A DNA stretch of 64,000 bases from Gelatoporia subvermispora B (taxonomy: Eukaryota; Basidiomycota; Agaricomycetes; Polyporales; Gelatoporiaceae). A program made the position numbers and the translations under genes. The DNA lies in NCBI GenBank assembly GCA_000320605.2, contig KB445799.1:317543-381542 (forward strand). Reading direction: 5' to 3'. Under the pieces are notes generated by a model. It saw only the letters and a program-made list of their open reading frames with translations, did not search any database and had not been told where the DNA came from. Below, piece by piece: positions 38,780-50,921 of the stretch. Numbering within the stretch: the stretch's first letter is position 1; the number at the start of each line of letters is the position of its first letter.

Positions 38780-39703
38780 GGTGCTCCACGTACCCGTACG
38801 TTATGTTCCCATAATTGGTTTCTTCTGGGACAATGGATGGGTCATAGCCATAGCATGTATGATTTAGCTGAACTCTCTAGCTTCCCTGCTCACGAACTGA
38901 CGCAATATGTTGGGACAATGCACCTGAATCGATTCCTGGGTCAAAGCTCAGCTAGGATGTCATGCGCATGCGCCGGTCGGCCTCTGGACTCGACTATGAA
39001 GCAAGTAAACGTTTCATCATCTCAAACAAAAAGGGCAAAAGCCCAGTTCATCATATTTGTCGGAAAGCCGTCCCCCGGAGTTACGTTGGGCGTGCCTAGA
39101 TTATGAACTTGCCCGCCTCACTCGACAGTGTTCATCGTTCTATAACCTCTGATAAAAACTCGGCAAACTCTCGGGACAGACGTCACATCAGCGACCTTCT
39201 CGACCATCTCGGTGACTGGCCAAGATCTGTGAGAGAACAGACTGTCGGTAGGCCTTTCAGAGCTGTTATCTGGTAAATCTCGTGTGCGAACAGGGTATTG
39301 CTTCATCTGCTTACTGGTAGTACGATGAGCGAGTGACGTACGCACTTAGCTGGTCAAATTTTGAGTGTGCGCTGCAATTTGCTGTTGATGGCCAGCCTAT
39401 TTGTCTGTCGAAGGCACAGGTCATCGCCAGGCTACAGCTGGTATATGTCAACTGCAGCCGGCCCCTGAAAATGGCGACAGTTAGCGCTCTCGACGCGCCG
39501 ATTGAGCGAGCGTGTCTCATTCATCTTGTCAATGCATGTGATGTTCTGCCAATTGTGTTAGCACAGATTTAGCCGTCGCCTCATCGATCGACATCATCGT
39601 GGTCCACATCTGCAACCGTCAGGGATCCTTGCGGATAGTACGTAGCTGTTATGTCGTTCGATATTTTGATCTATTGACGACTAGCTGTCATAGGTAGAGC
39701 ACT
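38780..39703. other. Intergenic upstream of NLR2
   Basis: 924 bp with no supported gene on either strand. It carries the NLR2 promoter. I see no transposon ends that would explain the duplication breakpoint. Confidence 0.5.
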
Positions 39704-42700
39704 ATGCACTTCCTTGATAAATACAAGAATTCAAAGCCATCGGAGGAGCAGATCGATAAGGCCATCGACACCACCCTCGTATATATCGACAAAGGATTAG
39801 GTGTCCTGTCAACTATCTCTAGTTTTGCGCCTGTTGCTGGCGTAAGCACTGCAATTCCCATCCTGCAGTCCATTGTAGAAACAATTCAGGTCCGCGCATC
39901 CATTACGAATCAATTGACGGTGCTCACCTCCAGCATATGTAGGATGTCAGACGGAACGATAAAGCCCGATTGGAAGTGATGAGGAACATCAGTGGGCTGG
40001 TCGATCTTGTGCAGTCGACTACGTTGCAAATCAAGCAGAAGCTCGAACCTGTTGAGCCCTCATCGCGTCCTGTCCCGACCGAGTTTGACGGTTGTATTGA
40101 TCAGCTCGTAAGGTAGGACGTCACTCCTCTTATATAGTGAATTTCCTGTTTTGAAACGGGTTTCAGGGACTTGAAGCAACTTAAGCGCAAGGGGAAGGAG
40201 CTCCCCAACCGCCGTTTCTTCAGCAAGCTCATACACAACGATGATATTGAATCGGTTCTGAGCGATATGAACAAAGGAATTGCTGATGCCTCTGAGAGAT
40301 TCAGGGTAAGCGATTAATATTTTCGACGGAAAGTAGTGCGATCTTACGTTCCTTTACCGTTGCAGATGAAGCAAGAGCTCATTGTAGGATTGTTGGTCGA
40401 AAATACACACCAGATGGTCAGAAAGATGGAGAGGGTGAGTAACAAATGTTTTCTTACCTCCATATGTAACGACTGACGATCACCTCATAGAGTCAGAGCA
40501 AAGAGGAGATCGAAAGAGGTCAGGAATACACTCGCACGATTCATCACAGTCTGACATCGATCGTAGTATTGGAGCGGCTCCCACATGCTGATGCAAGCTT
40601 TCGTGCTGCCGATCGCGGCGACTATCTTGAGGGTACACGCATTGGATTACTTAACAAGTTGCGTGCCTGGGCATCTAATACTGATGCAAGAAGATCGAGT
40701 CGTATATTCGTGCTCAGCGGTGCCGCAGGTATGGGTAAGTCAACGCTGGCTCGTGCTTTGGCGAGGCAGCTGCATGAACACCGACATCTTGGCGCATCAT
40801 TCTTCTTCGTCCGCAGCACTGCGGGCGACCTGGGCACGACCAGGGTGGTCTTGCCCACCATTGCCTATCAGCTCGCAAATATGCATGACGGTCTGAGGGT
40901 GCCCATAGCAGAAGCCGCTAGAGACTTTCTGAAAGACTACGCCAAGCATCATCTTCCAGACCAGATGGACAAGCTTATCATCAATCCGCTGAAAACCATC
41001 CCAGCCGATCATCCACCTGTTGTCTTAATACTAGACGCGATCGATGAATGCTTGCGGGACGATATCATATCACTCTTACCCTTACTCCGACGCCTCGATG
41101 AGGTTTCATTTCCTCTGCGCGTGATCATCACAACTAGACCGGAGGATTTCATTCTGGATGGTCTCAAGACCTCGGACATGGGTACATCAATCGAGCACTT
41201 TGATCTTAAAGAGATCTCTGTGGCCGAAGTTGATGGCGACATCAAGCAATTCTTTCTACACCAATTCAGCTCACTTCGATACGGTGGCAGACTTCTCGGC
41301 GCACGTCCTGGAGCTGCTGAAACTTTGACTCTCCGAGCCGAACAGTTGTTCATCTATGCGAGGACTGCAATGCAGGCATTGCAAAATGTCAGGACTTTCG
41401 AAGTTGCACTTCGACGTCTTGATTCGATCCTAGAAGGGAAGACTCATGTCCTCGGGTTATCTACATTGGATTCTCTGTATCTCACCGTCTTGGAGAATGC
41501 CTATACCCAATCGGATATGGAAGAAGTCAGTGTCAGTCATCGAGTTCAAGCGGTCTTGGCGAGCATCGTGGTACTTCAAGACCGCGTTTCATTGGATGTG
41601 CTCACACATCTATTGGATCTCTCCGCAGAGGATGCTTTTGAGACACTTCGGGAGCTACAATCCGTCATATTCTTCGACGAGTTGGACTTGCATGCGGGGA
41701 AAATCCGACCACTTCATTTGACATTCCGCGAATTTCTTTCTGACAAGGCACGCTGCAAAAATAACGACTTCTACATCGATACGCATTTCTATCATGGACG
41801 CCTTGCCGTAACATGTCTCGAACTCATCAATAGCGCCATGCACACGAACATGTGTAACCTCTCACATCCCACTGTATTCAAAGATGATCTACCAGATCTC
41901 CAGTCACTTATACATGACAACATCGCGCCGCATGTGCAGTACGCATGCAAGTATTGGGCCATCCATCTATCAAACGCTAATGTCACCGAACGGCTATCCG
42001 GAGCATTGCGTGTATTCTGCGAGAACAAGCTCTTAGTTTGGCTGGAAGCAATGAGCTTGATGAGCGGTCTTGACACCGCAGTGCAAGCGTTTACATCATC
42101 CAGAACATGGTGTCAGGCACGTCGTCTCTCTCAGTTGCGCTGAAGCAAATCATTAAGTATTTCCAACTCTTAATGCAGGGGCACCCATTGAATGAAACAT
42201 TGCAAGAATCCTCGAATCTTCTCTTCGATGGTTACCGCCTGCTTTTGGAGTTCTTTGAGCCGATCAATCAAAATCCGGAGCAGATCTACGTGTCTGCATT
42301 ACCGCTGGCCCCAATGTGCCGATTGGTCGAACGTTACGCGTGCGGACAGCGACAATCTGGTACACACTGCTTGAAACTATTCAATACTCGTCGACCTCAG
42401 TGGGATGCCTGCCTTCGTGTTCTGGAAGGCCATCATGGCGACGTCAGGCAGGTTAAGTTCTCGCACGATGGTCAGTACATCGTCTCTGTTGACTCCAGCG
42501 ACACCATGTATGTCTGGGACGTGTCCACCGGTCTCCTATGGAAGACGTTTCATATACCACGCGTTAGCTCCATTGATTGCCACCCTCACTCTCTCTATGT
42601 CGTATCCTATAGCTATGATGGTGTATTACGAGAGTGGGATCTCTTGTCGACTTCGCCACTACTGAGGTTGGCTCCATCTCCGGTCGAGTTGCAGGCATTC

Positions 42701-44152
42701 GACTGGGGGTCTGTCTCGTACTCCACGGAAAGCAAGATCATGGTCACTTTAGATCAACAGCGATCCGGATCATCTACGTGGACCGTGTATACATGGGAGA
42801 CCTCGGGAGAGACGCGAATCCTGACTACTTCGGATGTTGTACCAGCTACAATACCTTTGCTTGGTCCACCTGAGGAGCGAAACATAGCATCCTCTCATAC
42901 ATACACAATACAAGCTAAGTTGCTCAAGCGACTACCATGCGGATGGGCACCTGGTGTTGTGGTCTCTTTCGATATGTCACGCTTTTTCAACAGCTCCGGC
43001 GATATGGCAGGTGTATACGAGCTTCGAGCGGACATCAACGAACTCGCCCCAGTGACAATCTACGTCCATCAGTCATCACACGATGCAGCATTTTCGCCTG
43101 ATGGTAATCTAGTTGCTTCCCGCACACTAGATCAAGGAATCATTCTCTTCTGGGACGCATGCTCAGGCAAATCTGTGACGCAATATCTTGGACACACGAA
43201 CCTTATACTATCCCTCTGTTTCTCGCCTAACAATGACTTACTTGCGTCCGGGAGCTCAGACGGTACACTTCGGATTTGGGACACGGCCATACGGAACTCG
43301 GATGCGTCTGATCCATCGGTGGCTCGGGGACATACACGACCAGTTGACTTTCTTCGGATCTCACCGGATGGGAGATATGCAGCAAGTTTGTCCTCATATG
43401 AAGTCCAAGTGGTAGTATGGAACATGGCGGACGGGATGATTATGCACACTCTACCGGTCGAAGACTCAGACAAATACAGCTTCTTCAGAACAGTGGCATT
43501 CAATACCGACAGCTCCCTCCTCCTTTGTGCCGGAGCGGGTCCACACTGCGCTCGTATATGGAACCTCGAGAGCGGAAACGTGGAAGCAACATTTGTATAC
43601 GCGGAAGATGAAGAGAAGGGACCCTCGCTGCATCTTGCTGAGTTCTCCTCTTCTGGCGCATACATTGCTGTTGGAAGAATCTACTATCCATACTCCGAGC
43701 ACGAAGATGGCAAGCTCCACCGTATAGATATATGGGACGTTGCGGAAGCTACCGTGATCTCAACGCACCAAATATCAAGGTCCGAGGAGCTCCACCGACC
43801 ACTATCACTCACATTCTCGCGGGATGGCAGATACATCTCCCTGAAATCGCTCAAGGACAATGTATCCTGCCGCTTGGACATACATAACGGAGAGGAGTAT
43901 TGGGAGGCAGTTTCCCCGGAGCCTTCGCAGGGTCTGTTCAAATTGGAGGATGGCTGGATTACTCTGGCCGAATCTTCAAGGAAGCTGTTCTGGATACAGA
44001 GCGATCGGAGGGCATACTACGGAGGAGAGGAGTGGGGAAACTTGATGCCAGCATTCACGTCCCTGGGAAGCCTGGTAGCTTTAGGATCGGGCATTGGAGA
44101 AGTTACCTTGCTAGATCTGTCTGGCCTACTCGCGCCCCAGCAGAGTTCGTAA
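39704..44152 (+). CDS. NLR2: helical domain-NACHT-WD40 STAND protein
   Basis: Paralogue of NLR1 and likely the donor copy. Seven exons, 39704-39889, 39943-40112, 40167-40305, 40366-40434, 40491-40518, 40567-42116 and 42179-44152, give 1371 aa, open throughout. Exons 2-6 have exactly the same lengths as in NLR1 (170, 139, 69, 28 and 1550 nt), and intron 6 is 62 nt in both. The N-terminal helical domain covers about 1-197. Walker A is GAAGMGKST at about 249-257 (Met where NLR1 has Thr) and Walker B LILDAIDE at about 350-357. WD40 units include FSHDGQYIVSVDSSD and FSPNNDLLASGSSDG with LRIWDTA. Intron 6 starts with GC instead of GT. An intact OTC gene follows 424 bp downstream. A cell-death or non-self role is inferred from the family. 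Confidence 0.9.
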
Positions 44153-44575
44153 GTATGGTCCCTGTAGTAGGTGCATGAGTGCATGTAGTCTGGATGTTCG
44201 GTCCGTAATCGTCCATATCCGGACTGATGACGGGGCCATGGATAATCTTGCGTCTAAGCGTTTCCAGTCTTCGTGTGTGTTGTTTCCTTTTTGCATAAAT
44301 CGCTGAATAGCTCTGAAGAACTTTCATTGATACCATTTGTCATAGTTCAAACGCTCATGAGCTCAGTGCTCGCCAGTCTTTGACCTGAAGCGTAGATGAT
44401 ATGTAGCGCCCATCACACGTGACCGCGTCAAGTGCAATATTCTCCAAGTTTTCGAGTCAAACGTCTTGCTCGACGACCGGCTCGAGTCAGAGCTCGCTCA
44501 AGAAATTCATAACCCCCTGACCACCATATCCTTCCCTCCTTTCTCCCCCTTCCTCTCTTCCGAACCGAAATCAAA
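44153..44575 (+). promoter_or_regulatory. NLR2-OTC spacer, OTC promoter and leader
   Basis: Between about 44424 and 44470 it shares cgcgtcaagtgc and aagttttcgagtc with the copy-1 spacer. A pyrimidine-rich leader (ccttccctcctttctccccc) runs up to the ATG at 44576, typical of strongly expressed fungal genes. Confidence 0.55.
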
Positions 44576-46022
44576 ATGCGGCCCGTCCCGCACCTAATGT
44601 CCCTCGCGGACCTCACCGCGGCGCAGATTCACTGGATCATCATCCACGCACACTACCTAAAGCAGACGTCGCTCCCATGGCTCGCGCCGCAGGCCGCGGC
44701 ACCCGGGACGAGCGCGGCGTTGTACAAGAAGCCGCCACCGCTCCGCATGCCGTCGCAGTCGCTCTTCAACAAGTCGATTGCCCTGCTGTTCTCGAAGCGC
44801 AGTACGCGCACACGCGTCGCGGCCGAGACCGCAACGGTACTTCTGGGCGGCCGCGCGCTGTTTCTCGGGAGGGAGGATATACAGCTCGGCGTGAACGAGA
44901 GCTTGCGCGACTCGGCGAGGGTTATCGGAGGTATGTGCGAGGGCATCTTTGCGCGGGTGGGCGCGCATGAGGAGATTGAGGTGCGTCTATTCGCGGCTTT
45001 TGTATGCACGCAATGCGGTGCTGATCGCATTCGGACTCGCTACAGGAGCTCGCACAGCACTCCCCCGTCCCGGTTCTTAACGCCCTCTCGTCACTCTGGC
45101 ACCCGACTCAGGTCCTCGCGGACCTCCTCACGCTGCACGAGCATGCCCAGCTCTTCAGCGCAACCCCCAACGAGTCCGGCTTCGCCCCGTCCGCGCCCAC
45201 GCCCACGCAGCACGTCCGCGGCAAGGGCAAGCTCCCGCGGCTCCCTCCCCTCCGCCCGCTCACGGTCGCGTATGTCGGCGACTCTGCGAACGTTCTGCAT
45301 GATATGCTCGTCACGTACCCCCGCCTCGGACACACGATCCGCGTCGCGAGCCCCGAAAACGAGAAGTACCGTGCACCGAAGCCTGTCTGGGATCGGCTCG
45401 TGCAGCTGGGTATTGAGAAGGATATCTTCTGGACGGCAGATCCTCGGGAGGCGGTACATGGTGCGGATTTGGTCGTCACGGACACTTGGTCAGTTGTTAT
45501 GTATGCCGGAACTCGGGGCGGCTCATTGATGCTGATGCTCAACCTTGACTTGTTTGCTGTAGGATCTCGATGGGCCAGGAGGCAGAGAAGGAGCAGCGCC
45601 TAAAGGACTTCCAGGGTTACCAAGTCACGGAACAACTCTGCCGGGAAGGCGGCGCGAAGCCCGACTGGAAGTTCATGCACTGCCTGCCCCGGAAAGAACA
45701 CGAAGTCGACGACGAGGTACGTTTCGGAGTTCGGGAGGGCCAGAAGCTCATACTGCCTCTGGCGAAGGGCGAAGCAGAGGCTGAGATTTTTTACTAGGTG
45801 TTCTACGGCCCCCGCTCGCTTGTGTTCCCCGAGGCAGATAACCGCAAGTGGACAATTATGGCTCTGTTCGAGTGCGTGTTATCCCGTGCCTAAATTTGCG
45901 ACTGTATGCGCTTATATGCTGACAATTTGTGCTGCAGTCTGCTCTTCGGCAAATGGGACCTCCTGGAACAGAAGAAGGATATCCTTCCAGACGGCGCAAC
46001 TATCCCGAAGGCTTCGTCTTAG
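44576..46022 (+). CDS. ARG3: Ornithine carbamoyltransferase
   Basis: Makes citrulline from ornithine and carbamoyl phosphate in arginine synthesis. Five exons, 44576-44980, 45046-45488, 45563-45716, 45798-45871 and 45938-46022, give 386 aa. Carbamoyl-phosphate motif STRTR at 76-80, HPTQ at about 154-157, ornithine loop SMG at about 285-287 and HCLP at about 322-325 are all present, which separates it from aspartate transcarbamoylase. Residues about 180-205 form a Pro-rich insert ([13 protein letters not shown]). The N-terminus ([10 protein letters not shown]) is short and not a clear mitochondrial presequence, so either the enzyme is cytosolic as in Saccharomyces or a small upstream exon was missed. 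Its 5' part was copied next to NLR1. Confidence 0.93.
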
Positions 46023-47074
46023 GTAAAACGAAACCTTCGTACACTGCATGGGGAAGGCGGCTGGATCTACGGAGACGTGTCACTGCCGCTTATTTGATTG
46101 CAGCTTAACATTTAGGGTGACTGCAGATTCCTTAGTATCGCACCATCACGAAGCATACATTGACTTGATGCTTCTCCGTTCGTTGGGAATGCGCCGCGTT
46201 TACTGCGGTACTACTTTCCGATGCACGTTCGATAGGGTACACGTGTAACGGAACTAACATCTAGTGCTAATCGCGTAGAAATACCTCCCAACTCATTTTG
46301 TGGGGCTTCCATCATTCATGCTCGGAGCCTGAACGACAGGTGGCTTTACACCCTTAGCGCAGCGGGGCCCCCGTCTTGCTTCGCCCCCATCCGCGAGCCA
46401 TTGGGAGAAATTGCCCCACAGGGGAGACGTCGCGGCACAACCGTTTCGCCAAGGTAAGCAGAGAGATCAGATTGGACCGCATCGCGCGTGCAGCTCGGAG
46501 GAGAACGATGGTTCCTCATACATTTTGCGGCGGATTTTCGCGTCTAGAACCTTCCGGGGGATTGGTCTGCGAGACTTTTGAGAGGATCAGCGAGTACAAC
46601 TGGGATGATAAGCACCGAGAGAACATATACTGGAGGTAGACAACGATGATCAAGGCACTGCTGACGATGACCGGCATTAGGAAAGCGGGGAAATCAAGCT
46701 TAGCTAATGAAATTGATTAAAGCGAAAGCGGGGAGACTCATGTGATCTGGGGAAGACGCGTGAAGTGACGTCACGGCAAGCGACGCGATCCGGACCTCGC
46801 GAACCTTGCCAGCGAATTTCAACCAAAGTCTAGTCCCCTTACAATTCGCCTAAGAACTCTTCAAACCCGCCTTTATCCACCTTTCGCGAAAATTGTATTG
46901 CTCTTTCATTTCGCGTGTAAGCACGTCTGTGCTTCGTTGAAGACTTAGAGCCAGTGGAACTGCCTTGATTGTCATCGTCGCCAGCTCCAGCTCCTCATCC
47001 TCGTTCCCATCCCCACTCATAACATCCACCCCGCCCTCCCTCTTCTTCACTTTCAACCCAACCCGCCGCTTACC
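46023..47074. other. Intergenic, glycogen synthase promoter side
   Basis: 1.05 kb without a supported gene. Stress-response-like pentamers occur: aggggag near 46422 and cccct near 46836. In yeast such elements control glycogen synthase, but the match is short and may be chance. Confidence 0.45.
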
Positions 47075-49699
47075 ATGTCCGAGGTCAAACGCGACGTCCG
47101 CAACGCCATCCTCTTCGAGTGCGCATGGGAGGTCGCGAACAAGGTCGGCGGTATCTACACCGTCATCAAGACCAAGGTCCCCGTCACTGTCTCAGAATAT
47201 GGCGACAGATACTGCCTCATCGGGCCCCTCAGCTACAAGACCGCCCCGATGGAGGTCGAGGCTTGCGAGCCCACAGATCCCCACCTCGCCGCGACACTCG
47301 ACGCTATGCGCGCCGCTGGAGTCAAGTCCCTCTACGGCCGCTGGCTTATCGAGGGTGCGCCCCACGTCCTCCTCTTCGACACCGGCAGCCAATACTCGCG
47401 GCTCGACGAGTGGAAGGGCGACCTGTGGAACCTCGCGGGCATCCCTACCCCCCCACAGGACCACGAAACGAACGAGACGGTCATCTTCGGCTACATCGTT
47501 GCATGGTTCCTCGGCGATGTTCGTCCCTTTACTCGTCTTTGCTGCGTCCTCGCCCTCGCTGATTAGATCGCGTGTTTGATTGCAGTACGTCGCGCGGCAG
47601 CTCGATACGGCCGTCGTCGCGCATTTCCATGAATGGCAAGCGGGGCTTGCCATCCCGCTCTGCCGCAAGCGCCATATTGACATCACCACCGTCTTCACCA
47701 CCCACGCGACTCTACTCGGGCGCTACCTCTGCGCAGGCAGCGTCGACTTCTACAACAATCTGCAATACTTTGACGTCGATCACGAGGCGGGCAAGCGTGG
47801 GATCTACCACCGCTACTGCATCGAGCGCTCGGCGGCGCACTGTGCGGATGTGTTCACGACCGTGTCGCATATCACTGCATACGAATCTGAGCACCTTCTC
47901 AAACGCAAACCAGATGGCGTACTACCGAATGGGCTGAACGTCATCAAGTTCCAGGCAATGCATGAATTCCAAAATCTCCACTCAACTGCTAAGGCAAAGA
48001 TTAACGAATTTATCCGCGGACATTTCTATGGTCACTATGACTTTGATCTCGACAATACGCTTTATGTGCGTCTTTTTCCTATTATATGCGCATACTCTGA
48101 CCGCAGACCTTAGATGTTTACTGCCGGAAGATACGAGTATCGCAACAAGGGGGTGGACATGTTCATTGAGTCTCTTGCGCGTGCGTATGCCAACCATCTT
48201 GACTGGTAGGAGATCCTCACCCACACGATCCTCTGTAGGCCTCAACTTCCGCCTGCAGAAATCCGGTTCCAAAACCACTGTCGTCGCATTCATCATCATG
48301 CCCGCGGCAACACAATCGTACACGATCGACGCACTGAAGGGTCAGGCGGTCACGAAACAACTACGCGATACCGTGACTGAGATCCAGAACCGGATCGGCG
48401 CACGGCTCTTTGAGCATGCGATTCGCTCAAACGGGTTCGTTAGATCCTGGACATCGTGCGCACTAGATTGCTGATAGACGTGTGCACAGCGAGCACGGCA
48501 CGCTCCCGACACCCGATGACCTTCTGTCGGATGAAGATAAGGTGCTCTTGAAGCGGCGCATCTTCGCGCTGAAGCGCAACGCACTCCCGCCAGTAACGAC
48601 ACATAACATGGTTGATGACGCGAACGACCCGATCTTGAACCAGATCCGGCGTGTCCAGTTATTCAACTCTTCTTCTGACCGCGTGAAGATCGTTTTCCAC
48701 CCCGACTTCCTCAACTCCAACAACCCGATTCTTGGCCTCGATTACGAGGAGTTCGTGCGAGGCTGCCACTTGGGTGTCTTCCCGAGTTACTATGAGCCGT
48801 GGGGCTACACACCTGCGGAGTGCACAGTCGTACGTCAATGTCCCTATATGCGCCCACTCCTCGAGCCTCGCTAACGACAATGCTTCACCCGCAACAGATG
48901 GGTATCCCCTCGATCACGACGAACTTGTCCGGCTTCGGCTGCTTCATGCAGGACCTGATCGAACGCCCGCAGGACGAGGGCTGCTACATCATCGACCGGC
49001 GCGCTCAGTCCGTCGAGGATTCCGTCAGCCAGCTTACCGACTACATGTTCTCGTTCGTGTCCAAGACACGCCGCCAGCGGATCAACCAGCGCAACCGCGT
49101 CGAGCGCCTGTCGCCCTTGCTAGACTGGAAGAACCTGGGCATTGAGTACTCGAAGGCACGGCAACTCGCGCTGCGGCGCGCGTACCCCGACGCGTTCTAC
49201 GGCGCGGAGGGCGAGGAGGAGGAGCTTGACTTTGGGATGGAGAGGATGATGCCGAACTCGGTCCCTGCGAGCCCGCGCTTCAGGATGTCGGGCATTGCGA
49301 CGCCCGGGGATATCGGAACGCTCACGGAAGAGGTGCGTGTTGTTTCGGTTCTGGGGAGTCGCGAGTGGTACTGACCTTAGTGGATAGATGCAGGCGCTTG
49401 GAACGAGCGACTACCGCGGGTACCAGTGGCCGGGTAACCAGGAGGACGAGGACGAGGGGTACCCTTTGTGAGCCTGCTTTTCCTCCTGGTGCGGGAGCAA
49501 TGCTGACTCGATGTGCTCCAGCCCGCTCGTGATGAAGGTGCGCTCGCGCGCGAGCTCGGTCATCTCCGGCGCAAGCACGCCCGGCGGCGGGCGCATGAAC
49601 AGCCTCAGCGAGGGCGACCTCCGCAAGGCGGATGCGGCGCTCAGCCATGTGAACGAGACGCAGGTGAATGGCGTGAATGGCATCAACGGCAGGCATTGA
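47075..49699 (+). CDS. GSY1: Glycogen synthase (GT3 family)
   Basis: Adds glucose from UDP-glucose to growing glycogen in the cytosol. Eight exons: 47075-47518, 47586-48065, 48114-48180, 48239-48434, 48490-48829, 48898-49332, 49388-49467, 49522-49699; 739 aa, close to the yeast and animal enzymes. N-terminal [18 protein letters not shown] is the nucleotide-sugar site. Further marks are [54 protein letters not shown] and the acceptor-side [11 protein letters not shown] with the catalytic Glu. The C-terminal tail (from about residue 640) has SPRF and Ser-rich stretches like the phosphoregulatory sites of Gsy2. Exon 3 uses the second of two nearby AG acceptors, which restores [11 protein letters not shown]. 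Confidence 0.95.
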
Positions 49700-50366
49700 G
49701 GTGTTGAGTCGGGGGAAAGTACTGAGCAGGGCGCGTAGCTGTCTGCGGCGGCCGTGGAGTTCGGATGGTGATCACGTATGTCTAAAATTGCGCGAACTGT
49801 TTTAGGTTGTTCTTGTAATATAGTTCTGTGATTATGGAATACTGGAGGAGGAGGAGGGTTCATTATTCATCGGCCTGCCGCGTGCTACCATACAATCCCA
49901 GACGTATGTAGTACATGCAGTCCTGACACGACCACATCAGGAAAGTGTTGAATCTCCATAGAGAGACGATGTTTTCGCATCTTCCATATATAGGCGCCTA
50001 GATATTCAATCTCCATCTGGAGCTGATGAGATCGTCGTGGCTCCATGCAGATGCACCGTCTCCACCAGCGAGCAGATAGGTGCGCCCGCTCTGCCTAGAT
50101 CTCAGATACTTTGGGGCGCACCAGATGTAGACCGAGACTCGACTAGAAGATTGTGCATCTATATTGCACTACATAGTGAGCATGTATCTCTCAGGTGCCG
50201 AGTGGAAAGCATGATCTCCGCAATCAAAGTCCGAACAGTTCTATCAGAACTCGGGAGGGAACACTGCAGACCGGATGTATATTGTACATGGACCGGCTCT
50301 CATTGAAAACTATGCTACGCAAATACATACATATGATGATCCGAGAACTCATTCAGGTAGAACAGG
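49700..50366. other. Intergenic between glycogen synthase and the Plavaka remnant
   Basis: No gene seen. GC content drops here relative to the glycogen synthase gene and stays lower to the right edge. Confidence 0.5.
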
Positions 50367-50893
50367 TTACAGGGTACACTTCTCCAGAACATTTTCCGAT
50401 GTCCAGGAGCGGTCAACTTCGCGACCGAAAATAGGGATTAGATGACAGCTACGGAAAATGAGGTGGAGGGGGATAACCATGGCCCGACGAGTCATATTGT
50501 GGAAGGCCCGTGAGACCTTGTATAGACCACTGTTACGCTCGGCCTGAGTGAACGGAGTGAACAACTCTATATGGGCAAGATGGGCGTCGTGCGCTGTGGG
50601 ATCTGCCCGTAGTTTCTGCAGCGCTGGTGGAAGGGCAAATATGACGCGTACTTGAGCTATCCGATAGCCTATGCTTCATCAGTACCTAGTCTGAAGTACG
50701 AGACAGAGATTGAGCGCACCTGTCACACCAATATTTTCCGCAATGGTTGCGTCCTCCACAAAGAAGACTGTGCTGTACATGGACTGGCGGGCAGTCGAAG
50801 GCGGGCGTGCTCATCAGCAAAATCTCGTGTTTGCTTTTACCGCTTTTGTGTCTTTTCTTGTCGATAAGCGCCCCCAAAGCGGTGAAATCGGGA

Positions 50894-50921
50894 AAATCCC
50901 AGTCCCAGAGGACTGGGATTT
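50894..50921. repeat. Perfect 12-bp inverted repeat with 4-nt loop
   Basis: aaatcccagtcc at 50894-50905 pairs exactly with 50910-50921 around the loop caga. It lies inside the worn Plavaka region. Confidence 0.8.

Noticed and set aside
42107..42178. Independent start of the NLR2 WD40 half at an ATG in the intron
   Set aside because: NLR1 splices at the same position with a GT donor, so the ATG and the following residues are intron sequence and the two halves are one protein.
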